Shown here piece by piece: positions 43,755-50,915 of a DNA stretch of 64,000 nt. How positions within the stretch are numbered: the first letter of the stretch is position 1; each line of letters begins with the position of its first letter. The DNA lies in the NCBI GenBank assembly GCA_021838445.1, contig JAKCDU010000001.1:1-64000 (forward strand), written 5' to 3'. Both the position numbers and the translations under genes were made by a program. Source of the DNA: Actinomycetes bacterium (lineage in GTDB: Bacteria; Actinomycetota; Acidimicrobiia; Acidimicrobiales; Palsa-688). Below the pieces are notes generated by a model. It was not told the origin of the DNA. It was given only the letters and a program-made list of their open reading frames with translations, and searched no databases.

Positions 43755-44507
43755 ATGGTTCCTGTCCTGCGTTTCGACGGCAAGGTCGTGGTCGTCACCG
43801 GAGCGAGCCGGGGCCTCGGTCGGGCCATGGCTCTGGGCTTCGCCGAGGCCGGAGCCGATGTGGTCGTATCGAGCCGCAAGCAGGAGTCCTGCGAGGCGGT
43901 GGCCGCCGAGATCCGGGCGGCGGGTGGACGGGCCCGGGCGGTGGCCTGCCACGTAGGTGACTGGGCCCAGTGCGGGCGACTGATCGCCGCCACCGTCGAG
44001 TCCTTCGCCAAGGTCGACGTTCTGGTCAACAACGCCGGCATCGCGCCGGTGCCCCCCTCGCTACTCGGCGTCACCGAGGATCTCTACGCCAAGACCATGG
44101 ACGTCAACTTCAAAGGTCCCCTGCGGCTCATGGCGCTGGCCGCCGAGCACATGGCGCCTGGCAGCGCCGTCATCAACATCAGCTCCAAGGCGTCGCTGCG
44201 CCCCTCGCCGTTCACCGTGGTGTACGCCGCCGCCAAGGCTGCCCAGAACGTGCTGACCCGGGCTGCCGCCCAGGAGTACGGGCCTCGCGGCATCAGGGTG
44301 AATGCCATCGTCTGCGGCACGTTCCACACCGACAGCTTCCACCGGTCGGCGCCCACCGAGGAGATGCGCCGGGACCTCGCCGCCCGTGTCAGCCTGGGAC
44401 GCATCGCCGATCCCGACGAGATCGTCGGCACGGCGCTGTTCCTAGCCAGCGACGCCGCGTCGTATTTGTCGGGTGAGCTGATCACCCTCGACGGCGGCGG
44501 TAGCTGA
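43755..44507 (+). CDS. Short-chain dehydrogenase/reductase
   Basis: A 250-residue classical SDR with TGASRGLG (15-22), NNAG (92-95), Ser143/144 in NISSKAS and the Tyr157/Lys161 pair in YAAAK; the C-terminal GELITLDGGGS is the standard end. It resembles 3-oxoacyl reductases and glucose-dehydrogenase-like SDRs. The ATG lies 7 bases after the kinase gene. It should act at a later redox step of the same pathway. Confidence 0.9.
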   Translation: MVPVLRFDGKVVVVTGASRGLGRAMALGFAEAGADVVVSSRKQESCEAVAAEIRAAGGRARAVACHVGDWAQCGRLIAATVESFAKVDVLVNNAGIAPVPPSLLGVTEDLYAKTMDVNFKGPLRLMALAAEHMAPGSAVINISSKASLRPSPFTVVYAAAKAAQNVLTRAAAQEYGPRGIRVNAIVCGTFHTDSFHRSAPTEEMRRDLAARVSLGRIADPDEIVGTALFLASDAASYLSGELITLDGGGS

Positions 44508-45113
44508 ATGGCGGGCCGGCCGGAGTTGGATCTGCCGACCGACGAGATCGTCGACGCGGCCATCGCCATTCTCGACGAGGGGGGACTGGCGGCGGTCAGT
44601 ATGCGTCGCGTGGCCACCTACCTGGGCGTCTCGCCGGTCCCGCTCTACAGCCGGATCGGCAACAAGGAAGCTCTCCTCGAGGCCATGGCCGAACGACTGC
44701 TCGCCGGCATGGCCCCCCCGGTCGAGCTAGGGGAGTCCTGGACGGATTATGTCACCCGGTGGGCCCGGGCGGTGCGGGCCCGCCTGCTGCGCACCGCCGA
44801 CATGCGGACGGTGAGCCTGCGCCGTTGGCCGTTCGTGGAGGCGTCGCGCCCGTTGATCGAGACCCTGCGGTCCCAGGGCTTCGAGGCCGACGAGGCGGTG
44901 CAGGCCTGCCGGCTCATCCTGTGGGCCGTCGCCGGCTTCGCCACCACGGAGCACCGCCGCCGGCCGACCGGCCCGTCGGGCCGCCCCCGACGACGCCCCG
45001 GCGGTGATCCGGCCGGGGTGGGCCCGGACGAGACCGACCACCTCTTCGACCTGCACATCCGGTACCTGGTGGAAGGCATCGCCCGGGACTGTCGTGGGCG
45101 CACGGGGGCGTAG
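44508..45113 (+). CDS. TetR-family regulator
   Basis: A 201-residue regulator. The DNA-binding domain is ELDLPTDEIVDAAIAILDEGG, SMRRVATYLGVSPVPLYSRIGNKEALLEAMAERL; the remaining helices form the ligand domain. It begins right at the SDR stop with no gap, so it is the last gene of the operon and likely senses a pathway intermediate. A low-complexity Arg/Pro segment at about 150-170 interrupts the ligand domain and looks unusual for the family. Confidence 0.85.
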   Translation: MAGRPELDLPTDEIVDAAIAILDEGGLAAVSMRRVATYLGVSPVPLYSRIGNKEALLEAMAERLLAGMAPPVELGESWTDYVTRWARAVRARLLRTADMRTVSLRRWPFVEASRPLIETLRSQGFEADEAVQACRLILWAVAGFATTEHRRRPTGPSGRPRRRPGGDPAGVGPDETDHLFDLHIRYLVEGIARDCRGRTGA

Positions 45114-45127
45114 GCGATACTGGGCGG

Positions 45128-45601
45128 ATGAAACCCTCGGTCCATCCCGACCTGCAGGCGTTGGCTTTCCTGGTGGGGACCTGGAGCGGCGAGGGCCGGG
45201 GCGAGTACCCGACCATTGAGCCGTTCGCCTACCGCGAGACGGTCACCTTCACTTCGACCGGCAAACCTTTCCTGGCCTACGCCCAGCGGACGTTCGCGGC
45301 TGACGACGGCCGGCCGCTGCACGCCGAGGTCGGCTACCTGCGGATGCCCCGCCCCGGGTGGGTGGAACTGGTGGTGGCCCACCCCACCGGCGTGGTGGAG
45401 GTCGATGAAGGGGCCCTCAGCGGCGCCACGCTCAGGTTGCGCTCCCGAGTGGTTGCCACCACGCCTTCGGCCAAGGACGTGAGCGCCCTGGAGCGGGACC
45501 TGGTCGTCGGCCCGGCGGAGATCCGCTACCGGCTGGCCATGGCGGCCGTTGGCCACGACATGACCCACCACCTCGAGGCCTGGTTGCGGCCCGAGGTCTG
45601 A
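45128..45601 (+). CDS. Nitrobindin-like heme protein (FABP-like fold)
   Basis: A 157-residue ten-stranded beta-barrel protein. GTWSGEGRGEYPTIEPFAY (start at about residue 17) is the hallmark N-terminal segment of bacterial nitrobindins; PGWVELVVAHPTGVVEVDEG lies in the middle, and His147-His148 in MTHHLEAWL correspond to the proximal heme ligand of the family. It should bind heme and isomerise peroxynitrite or sense NO. A GATACT box 6 bases before the ATG suggests leaderless expression. Confidence 0.85.
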   Translation: MKPSVHPDLQALAFLVGTWSGEGRGEYPTIEPFAYRETVTFTSTGKPFLAYAQRTFAADDGRPLHAEVGYLRMPRPGWVELVVAHPTGVVEVDEGALSGATLRLRSRVVATTPSAKDVSALERDLVVGPAEIRYRLAMAAVGHDMTHHLEAWLRPEV

Positions 45602-45852
45602 GCCCGCCGCCGCCACGGGTCCGGGAGGGGTCTGGGCGCCGGCACGGGTCCGATGGCCGACCGCTGCCGGACCGGTGGTGCGGACGCGCTACGGAATTGC
45701 GGCAATCCGCAGCGGCTCACCCCGGGCCGGAGGCCGCCCGGCGGCCCCGCTAAAGATGGGCGCCGGGCGTTCCGTTGCTCGGGTAGCTCCCCAAGAATCC
45801 CCTGGGTCCCGGTGGGCGGGAGCGAAGGTGTCGAGCAGCAAAGGAGCCCAAC
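45602..45852 (+). other. GC-rich leader upstream of the GAF/MCP gene
   Basis: No gene is seen in these 251 bases. Several GC-rich complementary segments could form stems (for example around 45715-45830), ending with AAAGGAG before the TTG start. I checked for the GEMM (c-di-GMP-I) pattern because of the signalling gene and did not find its core. Confidence 0.35.
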
Positions 45853-47361
45853 TTGCGAACCCCTAGGAGAGAGACCAACCGCGTGACCATCTCGACGAGC
45901 GGCGGTCCGAGCGGAGGCCTCGACGCCCTCGCCGAGGCTCGAGCCGACATCGAGGCCATCGGCCGGGTGGTGGAGGAGCTCAGCCGGGCCGGGACGGTCG
46001 AGGAAGCTGCGACCATCGCCCTCGACCGGGTCCGGGACACCTTCGGCTGGGCCTATGGCTCGTACTGGGCGGTCGATCCCAAGGACGCGGTCCTGCGATT
46101 CGACTACGAGTCGGGTCAGGCCGGACCGGAGTTCCGTGAGGTAACCCGCACTGCCAGCTTCGCTGAAGGCGTCGGGCTGTCGGGACGGGCGTGGGCCGAG
46201 CGGAGGCTGATATTCGTCCAGGACCTCGGCGAGGTGACCGACTGCGTGAGGGCCCCGGTGGCCCGGCGGGCCGGTATCCGCTCCGGCGTGTGCTTCCCCA
46301 TCATCGTTGGCGACCGGGTGATAGCCACCATGGACTTCCTGACGGTGGAGGTGCTCGAGCCCTCGGAGCACAGGCTCGACGCCCTGCGGACCATCTCGCA
46401 GTTGGTGTCGTCGGCCATCTCGCGCTGCCAGGACCTGACTCTGCAACGCAAACGGGAGGAGAACACCAAAGCCCTCAACAAGGTGCTCGTCGCGGTGAGC
46501 GACGCCAGGACCGTGGAGGAGGCCGCCCGCATCGCTCTCGATACCGTCCGCGAGGCTTTCGGATGGGCCTACGGCTCCTACTGGCGGGTGGATCCCACGG
46601 ACCGGCGTCTGCATTTCTGGGTGGAGTCGGGCGATGCCGGGGAGGAGTTCCGCAAGGTGACGCTGCAGTCCACCTTCGAGTGCGGCGTGGGGCTGTCGGG
46701 TCGGGCGTGGAAGTCCCGCGACCTGGTCTTCGTGGCCGACCTGGGCGACATGACCGACTGCGTGCGGGCCCCGGTGGCCCGCCGGGCCGGTGTGCAGTCA
46801 GGGGTCTGCTTCCCGATCATCATCGGCAGCGAGGTGGTCGGAACCATGGACTTCTTCGCCATGTGGACCCTAGAGCCGCTGGCCGACCGGATGGACTCGC
46901 TGCGAAGCGTGGGCCGCCTCCTTTCCGACGCCATGTCCCGGATCATGCAGACCCAGGCCGTGGAGGAGCGCTCGGCCAAGGTCATCTCGGCGGCGTCGCT
47001 GGCCAGCCGCGGCGTCGAGGCGGCCCACGCCGCGGGCGCATCCATGGACCAGTTGGCCACGCAGTCGGCGGGGATCGGCACCATCGTTTCGCTCATCCGC
47101 CAGATCGCCAGCCAGACCAACCTCCTGGCTCTCAACGCCACCATCGAAGCGGCCCGGGCCGGCAGCGCCGGGCGGGGTTTCTCGGTAGTGGCGTCGGAGG
47201 TCAAGGACCTGTCACAGCAGACGGCGACCGCAGCGGCTCAGGTGACCAAACTGATCGAGGAGATCCAGTCGCTCACCGGAGGCGTCGACGCCCATATCCG
47301 CGACGTCCTGAGCGTGGTCGAGGAGATCAGCGCGGCCCAGTCGGACCTGCTGGTCCACTGA
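45853..47361 (+). CDS. Soluble GAF-GAF-MCP signalling protein
   Basis: A 502-residue protein with no membrane segment. Two GAF domains (about 35-195 and 215-375) are near duplicates: each has [31 protein letters not shown] and SGVCFPII. The C-terminal part is a shortened methyl-accepting chemotaxis signalling domain, with the hairpin-tip motif [15 protein letters not shown]. It would receive a cytosolic signal through the GAF pair and pass it on through the coiled coil, but no CheA, CheW or CheR genes are in the window. TTG start preceded by AAAGGAG; a GTG at 45883 is an alternative. Confidence 0.85.
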   Translation: MRTPRRETNRVTISTSGGPSGGLDALAEARADIEAIGRVVEELSRAGTVEEAATIALDRVRDTFGWAYGSYWAVDPKDAVLRFDYESGQAGPEFREVTRTASFAEGVGLSGRAWAERRLIFVQDLGEVTDCVRAPVARRAGIRSGVCFPIIVGDRVIATMDFLTVEVLEPSEHRLDALRTISQLVSSAISRCQDLTLQRKREENTKALNKVLVAVSDARTVEEAARIALDTVREAFGWAYGSYWRVDPTDRRLHFWVESGDAGEEFRKVTLQSTFECGVGLSGRAWKSRDLVFVADLGDMTDCVRAPVARRAGVQSGVCFPIIIGSEVVGTMDFFAMWTLEPLADRMDSLRSVGRLLSDAMSRIMQTQAVEERSAKVISAASLASRGVEAAHAAGASMDQLATQSAGIGTIVSLIRQIASQTNLLALNATIEAARAGSAGRGFSVVASEVKDLSQQTATAAAQVTKLIEEIQSLTGGVDAHIRDVLSVVEEISAAQSDLLVH

Positions 47362-47427
47362 CCGGGCCGCTCGCCTCCCGTCGCCACGGGTCGCCACGGC
47401 GCGACCGCGGTGAAAGTGCGACCGGGG

Positions 47428-47631
47428 TCACGGGGCGAGCGGGAAGGTGACCTGGGCCGGCTTCATCAGGCCGACACCGACCCAGATGTTGGACGGGATC
47501 CAGTTGTATGTCCCGTTGGGCGACACGACGGTGACCGAGTGCTGCCGGCCCAGCCAACGTCGCAGGAACGACGCCGCTGTGTGACCGGCGATCCCGGCGC
47601 CGAGGACGATTACGCGACTCACGGGGACCAC
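47428..47631 (-). pseudogene. N-terminal fragment of a sulfide:quinone oxidoreductase-like flavoprotein
   Basis: The 67-residue frame contains the FAD-binding segment VIVLGAGIAGHTAASFLRRW and NGTYNWIPSNIWVGVGLM, typical of SQR-type flavoproteins, and then stops after VTFPLAP. The rest of the protein (normally about 400 residues) is absent. It looks like the 5' stub left by a deletion. Confidence 0.7.
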
Positions 47632-47780
47632 AGCCCGGGTCGGGTATCACGCACGACTCCAGGCCGGCCCGGCGCGGTCGGCGGCGACAGTGGCCGAAGG
47701 TCCCATCTTCACCCGGTGAGGGTCCTAGAGTGCGTCGGGCGACATGGACCGGGCGACATGGACCGGGTTAGGAGTGCTGG

Positions 47781-48635
47781 ATGAAGCTGGGTATCACCAC
47801 ACCGGTGGTGACCAATCAGACCGGGGCCCACGCCCGGTGGGAGCGGACCGGGACCGTCGACGACGTGCGGCGCATCGCCGAGCAGGCCGACCGGCTCGGC
47901 TACGAGTTCATGACCTGCAGCGAGCACATCGGGGTACCCGACGGCGAGGCCGTCAGCCGGGGGGCCCGGTACTGGGACCCGCTGTCCACCTTCGGCTACG
48001 TAGCGGCCTGCACGCAGCGCATCCGGCTGGCCACTTTCGTGCTCGTGCTCGGCTACCACCACCCGCTGGAGATAGCCAAGCGGTACGGCACCCTGGACCA
48101 GATCAGCGGGGGAAGGGTCGTTCTCGGTGTCGGGGTGGGAACCTTGAAGGCCGAATTCGATCTGCTCGGCGCCCCCTTCGACGACCGCGGCGAACGGGCC
48201 GACGACGCCTTGCGGGCGTTGCGGGCCTCGCTGTCGGACCCGAACCCGTCCTACGAGGGTCCGTTCTACTCATTCGGGGGAATCACCATCGACCCCTGCG
48301 CCCGTCAGGAGCACGTGCCGCTGTGGATCGGCGGCCGCAGCCGCCGCTCGGCGCGGCGGGCCGTGGCCTTGGCCGACGGGTGGTGCCCGTTCAACGTCAC
48401 CGCCGATCAGGCGGCCCGGTGGCTGGGCGAGACGGACGTGCCGAGCGGGTTCGAGGTGGTGCTACCCCCCGACCATCCCCTCGACCCGCTCACCGATCCC
48501 GACGACGCGGTCTCGGCCCTCACCGTCCTGGCCCAAGCCGGTACGACCATCGCGTCGGCCCGGGTGGTCCACCACTCAGCCGGCCACTACCTCGAGCAGC
48601 TGGAAGCCCTCGCCGGGTTGGCCGCGGCGGTGTGA
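47781..48635 (+). CDS. LLM-class (F420-type) oxidoreductase
   Basis: A 284-residue luciferase-like TIM-barrel protein. GYEFMTCSEHIGVPDGEAV, GYVAACTQRIRLATFVLVLGYHHPLEIAKRYGTLDQISGGRVVLGVGVG and VPLWIGGRSRRSARRAVALADGW are the class signatures, with ISGGR as the cofactor motif. It likely uses F420. RBS AGGAG precedes the ATG. The substrate is not indicated by its neighbours. The region just upstream repeats GGGCGACATGGACC twice, an imperfect duplication. Confidence 0.85.
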   Translation: MKLGITTPVVTNQTGAHARWERTGTVDDVRRIAEQADRLGYEFMTCSEHIGVPDGEAVSRGARYWDPLSTFGYVAACTQRIRLATFVLVLGYHHPLEIAKRYGTLDQISGGRVVLGVGVGTLKAEFDLLGAPFDDRGERADDALRALRASLSDPNPSYEGPFYSFGGITIDPCARQEHVPLWIGGRSRRSARRAVALADGWCPFNVTADQAARWLGETDVPSGFEVVLPPDHPLDPLTDPDDAVSALTVLAQAGTTIASARVVHHSAGHYLEQLEALAGLAAAV

Positions 48636-48637
48636 GC

Positions 48638-48654
48638 GCCCCGCCCGGCGGGGC
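48638..48654. terminator. GC hairpin between convergent genes
   Basis: GCCCCGCC and GGCGGGGC form an 8-bp stem just after the LLM stop, before the minus-strand gene end at 48694. It may act as a bidirectional terminator. Confidence 0.45.
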
Positions 48655-48693
48655 CGCCGCACCGCCGCAGCGCCGCACCGCTGCCCGTGTCGG

Positions 48694-48882
48694 TCAGCTG
48701 TCGCGCTGGTGGATGATGGCCAGCAGCTCGTCCTCGAGCCGGGTCAGGTGGTCCCAGTGACGCGCTTCGTCGTCGTTGAGCGGACGGTGGAGGCGTCGTT
48801 CGATGAGCCGTTCCAGCTCGTGGCGGACCGCCGCTAGCGCCTCCCCGGGGTCGGGATACGGCGACGAGGTCGCGGTCGTCAC
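48694..48882 (-). CDS. Small helical protein
   Basis: A 62-residue protein with a charged, amphipathic helical pattern: EALAAVRHELERLIERRLHRPLNDDE and ARHWDHLTRLEDELLAIIHQ. Function unknown. The GTG start overlaps the DUF5317-like stop (GTGA), so the two are cotranslated. It could be a cytosolic partner or regulator of the membrane protein. The short length makes it easy to miss. Confidence 0.6.
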   Translation of the reverse strand: MTTATSSPYPDPGEALAAVRHELERLIERRLHRPLNDDEARHWDHLTRLEDELLAIIHQRDS

Positions 48883-49442
48883 GCGCCGACCGCGACCAGG
48901 GGCAGGGCCCCGTGGTCGGCCCCTCTCACGGCCCGGGCCACCACGACCGCCACCCCGACGAGCATGATGACGTCGCCCAGGCTGATGACCGCCGTGAAGG
49001 GGGCTACCGGGATGGCGTCTCCGAGGAACGCCAGGGCGGTGTGGCCGGTCATGGGAACGTGCTTGTAGAGGTGCCCTCTCGTCACGTCCAACGTGGCCGG
49101 CAGGCCGGCGTGCGACAGCGCCGGCAGCGAGACCGGCATGCCCCGATTGGCGGCCATGACGGCGGTGTTGAGGGCGGCTCCGACGCCGATCAGCTCGGGC
49201 CCGGCGGGCGCCGCGGCCGTCTCCGTATTCGCCCCGCACCACGCCGCGGCGGCCGTCGCGGCGGCAACCGCGGCGACCCAGCGCCAGCCGGCGGGGAGTC
49301 CTCCGGCGGTCATCTCCAAAAGCACCGCGGCGAGGATGAGCGGCCAAGCCCGGACCCGGTAGGTGGACAGATTCGTGAGGTCGCCTCCGGCCGCCACGCC
49401 GACCACTACGCCGAGTGCGATGGCCAACACGAGAATGGTCAA
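48879..49442 (-). CDS. DUF5317-like membrane protein
   Basis: A 187-residue protein with about five membrane helices. The conserved features of DUF5317 are visible: GAALNTAVMAANRGMPVSLPAL, then KHVPMTGHTALAFLGDAIPV and VISLGDVIMLVGVAVVV near the end. Start is placed at a TTG at 49442, which has GGAGG six bases upstream. Function of the family is not known; members lie in the actinobacterial membrane. It is the first gene of a two-gene operon, with an AT-rich inverted repeat about 55 bases upstream. Confidence 0.75.
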   Translation of the reverse strand: MTILVLAIALGVVVGVAAGGDLTNLSTYRVRAWPLILAAVLLEMTAGGLPAGWRWVAAVAAATAAAAWCGANTETAAAPAGPELIGVGAALNTAVMAANRGMPVSLPALSHAGLPATLDVTRGHLYKHVPMTGHTALAFLGDAIPVAPFTAVISLGDVIMLVGVAVVVARAVRGADHGALPLVAVGA

Positions 49443-49495
49443 GGCTTGCCTCCAGATGGTTGTGACCGTATGTACAGAGGCGCCAGCCCCCGGTC

Positions 49496-49534
49496 GTGAT
49501 ACAAGAAAAAAGAAAAAGACATTTTCTGTATCAC
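49496..49534. promoter_or_regulatory. AT-rich inverted repeat GTGATACA...TGTATCAC
   Basis: Eight-base perfect arms GTGATACA (49496-49503) and TGTATCAC (49527-49534) flank a 23-base purine-rich AT stretch, striking in this GC-rich genome. It lies upstream of the DUF5317 gene on the minus strand and upstream of a small plus-strand ORF, so it may be a shared operator/promoter. Confidence 0.6.
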
Positions 49535-49604
49535 AGCTCCTTCCCGCCGCCTCTGTTGCTATCGAAGCCGGGGAAAGGCCTCGGCTGAGGAGGCTGGGTA
49601 CGAC

Positions 49605-49709
49605 ATGCGACGAGTTTGGAGCAACCGTGGAGTTCAATTTGGTCTGGCCCTCGCCGGCCTGGCCGCCGCCTGGGTCGCCGGCGGTGCGCCTATCTACGGC
49701 GGTTTCTGA
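49605..49709 (+). CDS. Possible 34-residue membrane peptide
   Basis: MRRVWSNRGVQFGLALAGLA then AAWVAGGAPIYGGF: a basic N-end followed by a hydrophobic segment, like a secreted peptide or small membrane protein. AGGAGG is 11 bases upstream of the ATG, which is long but usable. It is divergent from the DUF5317 gene. No family known. Confidence 0.35.
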   Translation: MRRVWSNRGVQFGLALAGLAAAWVAGGAPIYGGF

Positions 49710-49831
49710 CCGGGCCCTACCGGCCCCTGGATCGCACATCGGGATGCTCAGCGTGATCGGCGCAGTGGCGGGGAGCATCCCGGTGCGCTCCGCCCCCTCG
49801 CGGGGGGCGGTTCACCTACAATCTCGGTTCA

Positions 49832-50410
49832 GTGATCGACGTCGACGATCTGGTGGCCCGGGCAGCCGACGGGGAAGAGGCCGCCTGGGCGGCGTTGGTC
49901 GATCGATTCGCCAGCCTGGTGTGGTCGGTGGTCCGCTCGGTCGGCTTGGGCGAGAGCGACGCAGCCGACGTGTCGCAGACCACCTGGATGCGCCTGGCCG
50001 AGCACCTGCGGGAGCTGAAGGACGCCGCCCGGCTCAGTGCCTGGTTGGTCACCACCGCCCGGCGGGAGGCCATCAGGGTGTCACGCCTCGGTGTGCGCCA
50101 GGTTCCGGTCGACCCCTGGGAGTGGCTGGAGCATCCCGGGGACGTGCTCGACGGACCGGAGAGCCGGGTCCTGGCCAGCGAACGCGACCTGGCTGTGCAG
50201 GCTGCGGTGGCTCTGCTGCCGCCGCGCTGCCGGCAGATGTTGCTGGCTCTGGCCGCCGACCCACCCAGCACCTACGCCGAGATCAGCCGGAGTCTCGGGG
50301 TGCCGGTCGGGAGTATCGGCCCGACCCGGTCCCGCTGCTTGGATCGTCTCGAGCGGCTGTTGAAGGAGCAGACCGAGGGCCTGCTCGACGATGTTGGATT
50401 GCGATTTTGA
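49832..50410 (+). CDS. ECF-type sigma factor
   Basis: A 192-residue sigma-70 family protein with regions 2 (LVDRFASLVWSVVRSVGLGESDAADVSQTTWMRLAEHL) and 4 (LPPRCRQMLLALAADPPSTYAEISRSLGVPVGSIGPTRSRCLDRL) only. It would direct RNA polymerase to a small regulon. A TACAAT box 9 bases before the GTG points to a leaderless transcript. It starts a three-gene operon with a 154-residue protein and a TPR-CHAT protease; no typical anti-sigma (zinc-binding or membrane) gene is next to it. Confidence 0.88.
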   Translation: MIDVDDLVARAADGEEAAWAALVDRFASLVWSVVRSVGLGESDAADVSQTTWMRLAEHLRELKDAARLSAWLVTTARREAIRVSRLGVRQVPVDPWEWLEHPGDVLDGPESRVLASERDLAVQAAVALLPPRCRQMLLALAADPPSTYAEISRSLGVPVGSIGPTRSRCLDRLERLLKEQTEGLLDDVGLRF

Positions 50411-50422
50411 GAGGACTGGCCG

Positions 50423-50887
50423 ATGAGTGAGGAGGCCCAACTCGAAGGACTGCTCCAAGAGGCTCTGTCAGTTCTGCGCCGGGCCGAACCGGTTCCCGCC
50501 GGGGTTCTGGCCGCCGCCCGTACATCTTTCGGGTGGCGCGACGTGGTCGACGCGGTTGCCGACCTCGAGTTCGATTCGGCCGTCGACGACGACGATCTGG
50601 CCAGGGTCCGCAACGCCGGCTCGGAACGCCGGCTGCGCTTCCGTGCCACTCATGCCGTGACCGAACTGCGGGTGATCGACGGCGGTCGCCGGCTGGCCGG
50701 GCGACTCGAGCCGCCCATCGCCGGGTCGGTGATCCTGCGTCACCCGGCCCGCCCCGACGTGACCGTCTCCATAGACCGACTGGGGCAGTTCCTCTTCGAG
50801 GAGTTGCCGAGCGGGCCGGTGCGGGTGGTGGCCGTACCGTCTGACCCGCACGTCTCCGGTTTCCAGACGGAGTGGGTCACGGTCTGA
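50423..50887 (+). CDS. Small protein of the sigma/CHAT operon
   Basis: A 154-residue protein of unknown function. Residues 1-55 are helical and acidic (EAQLEGLLQEALSVLRRAEP, then a DVVDAVADLEFDS segment); residues 60-154 are a beta-rich domain with a carboxypeptidase-regulatory-like pattern ending FQTEWVTV. No membrane segment. It lies 12 bases after the sigma gene and 28 before the TPR-CHAT gene, in a fixed-looking order. It could be an anti-sigma-like partner or the protease substrate; both are inferences. Confidence 0.7.
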   Translation: MSEEAQLEGLLQEALSVLRRAEPVPAGVLAAARTSFGWRDVVDAVADLEFDSAVDDDDLARVRNAGSERRLRFRATHAVTELRVIDGGRRLAGRLEPPIAGSVILRHPARPDVTVSIDRLGQFLFEELPSGPVRVVAVPSDPHVSGFQTEWVTV

Positions 50888-50915
50888 CCCTCCCGCAGGG
50901 GAGACCGGGGCAGCC

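Noticed and set aside
45602-45852. GEMM c-di-GMP riboswitch upstream of the GAF/MCP gene
   Set aside because: The paired-stem core with its conserved loop sequences is not present in the right order; only generic GC stems are seen.
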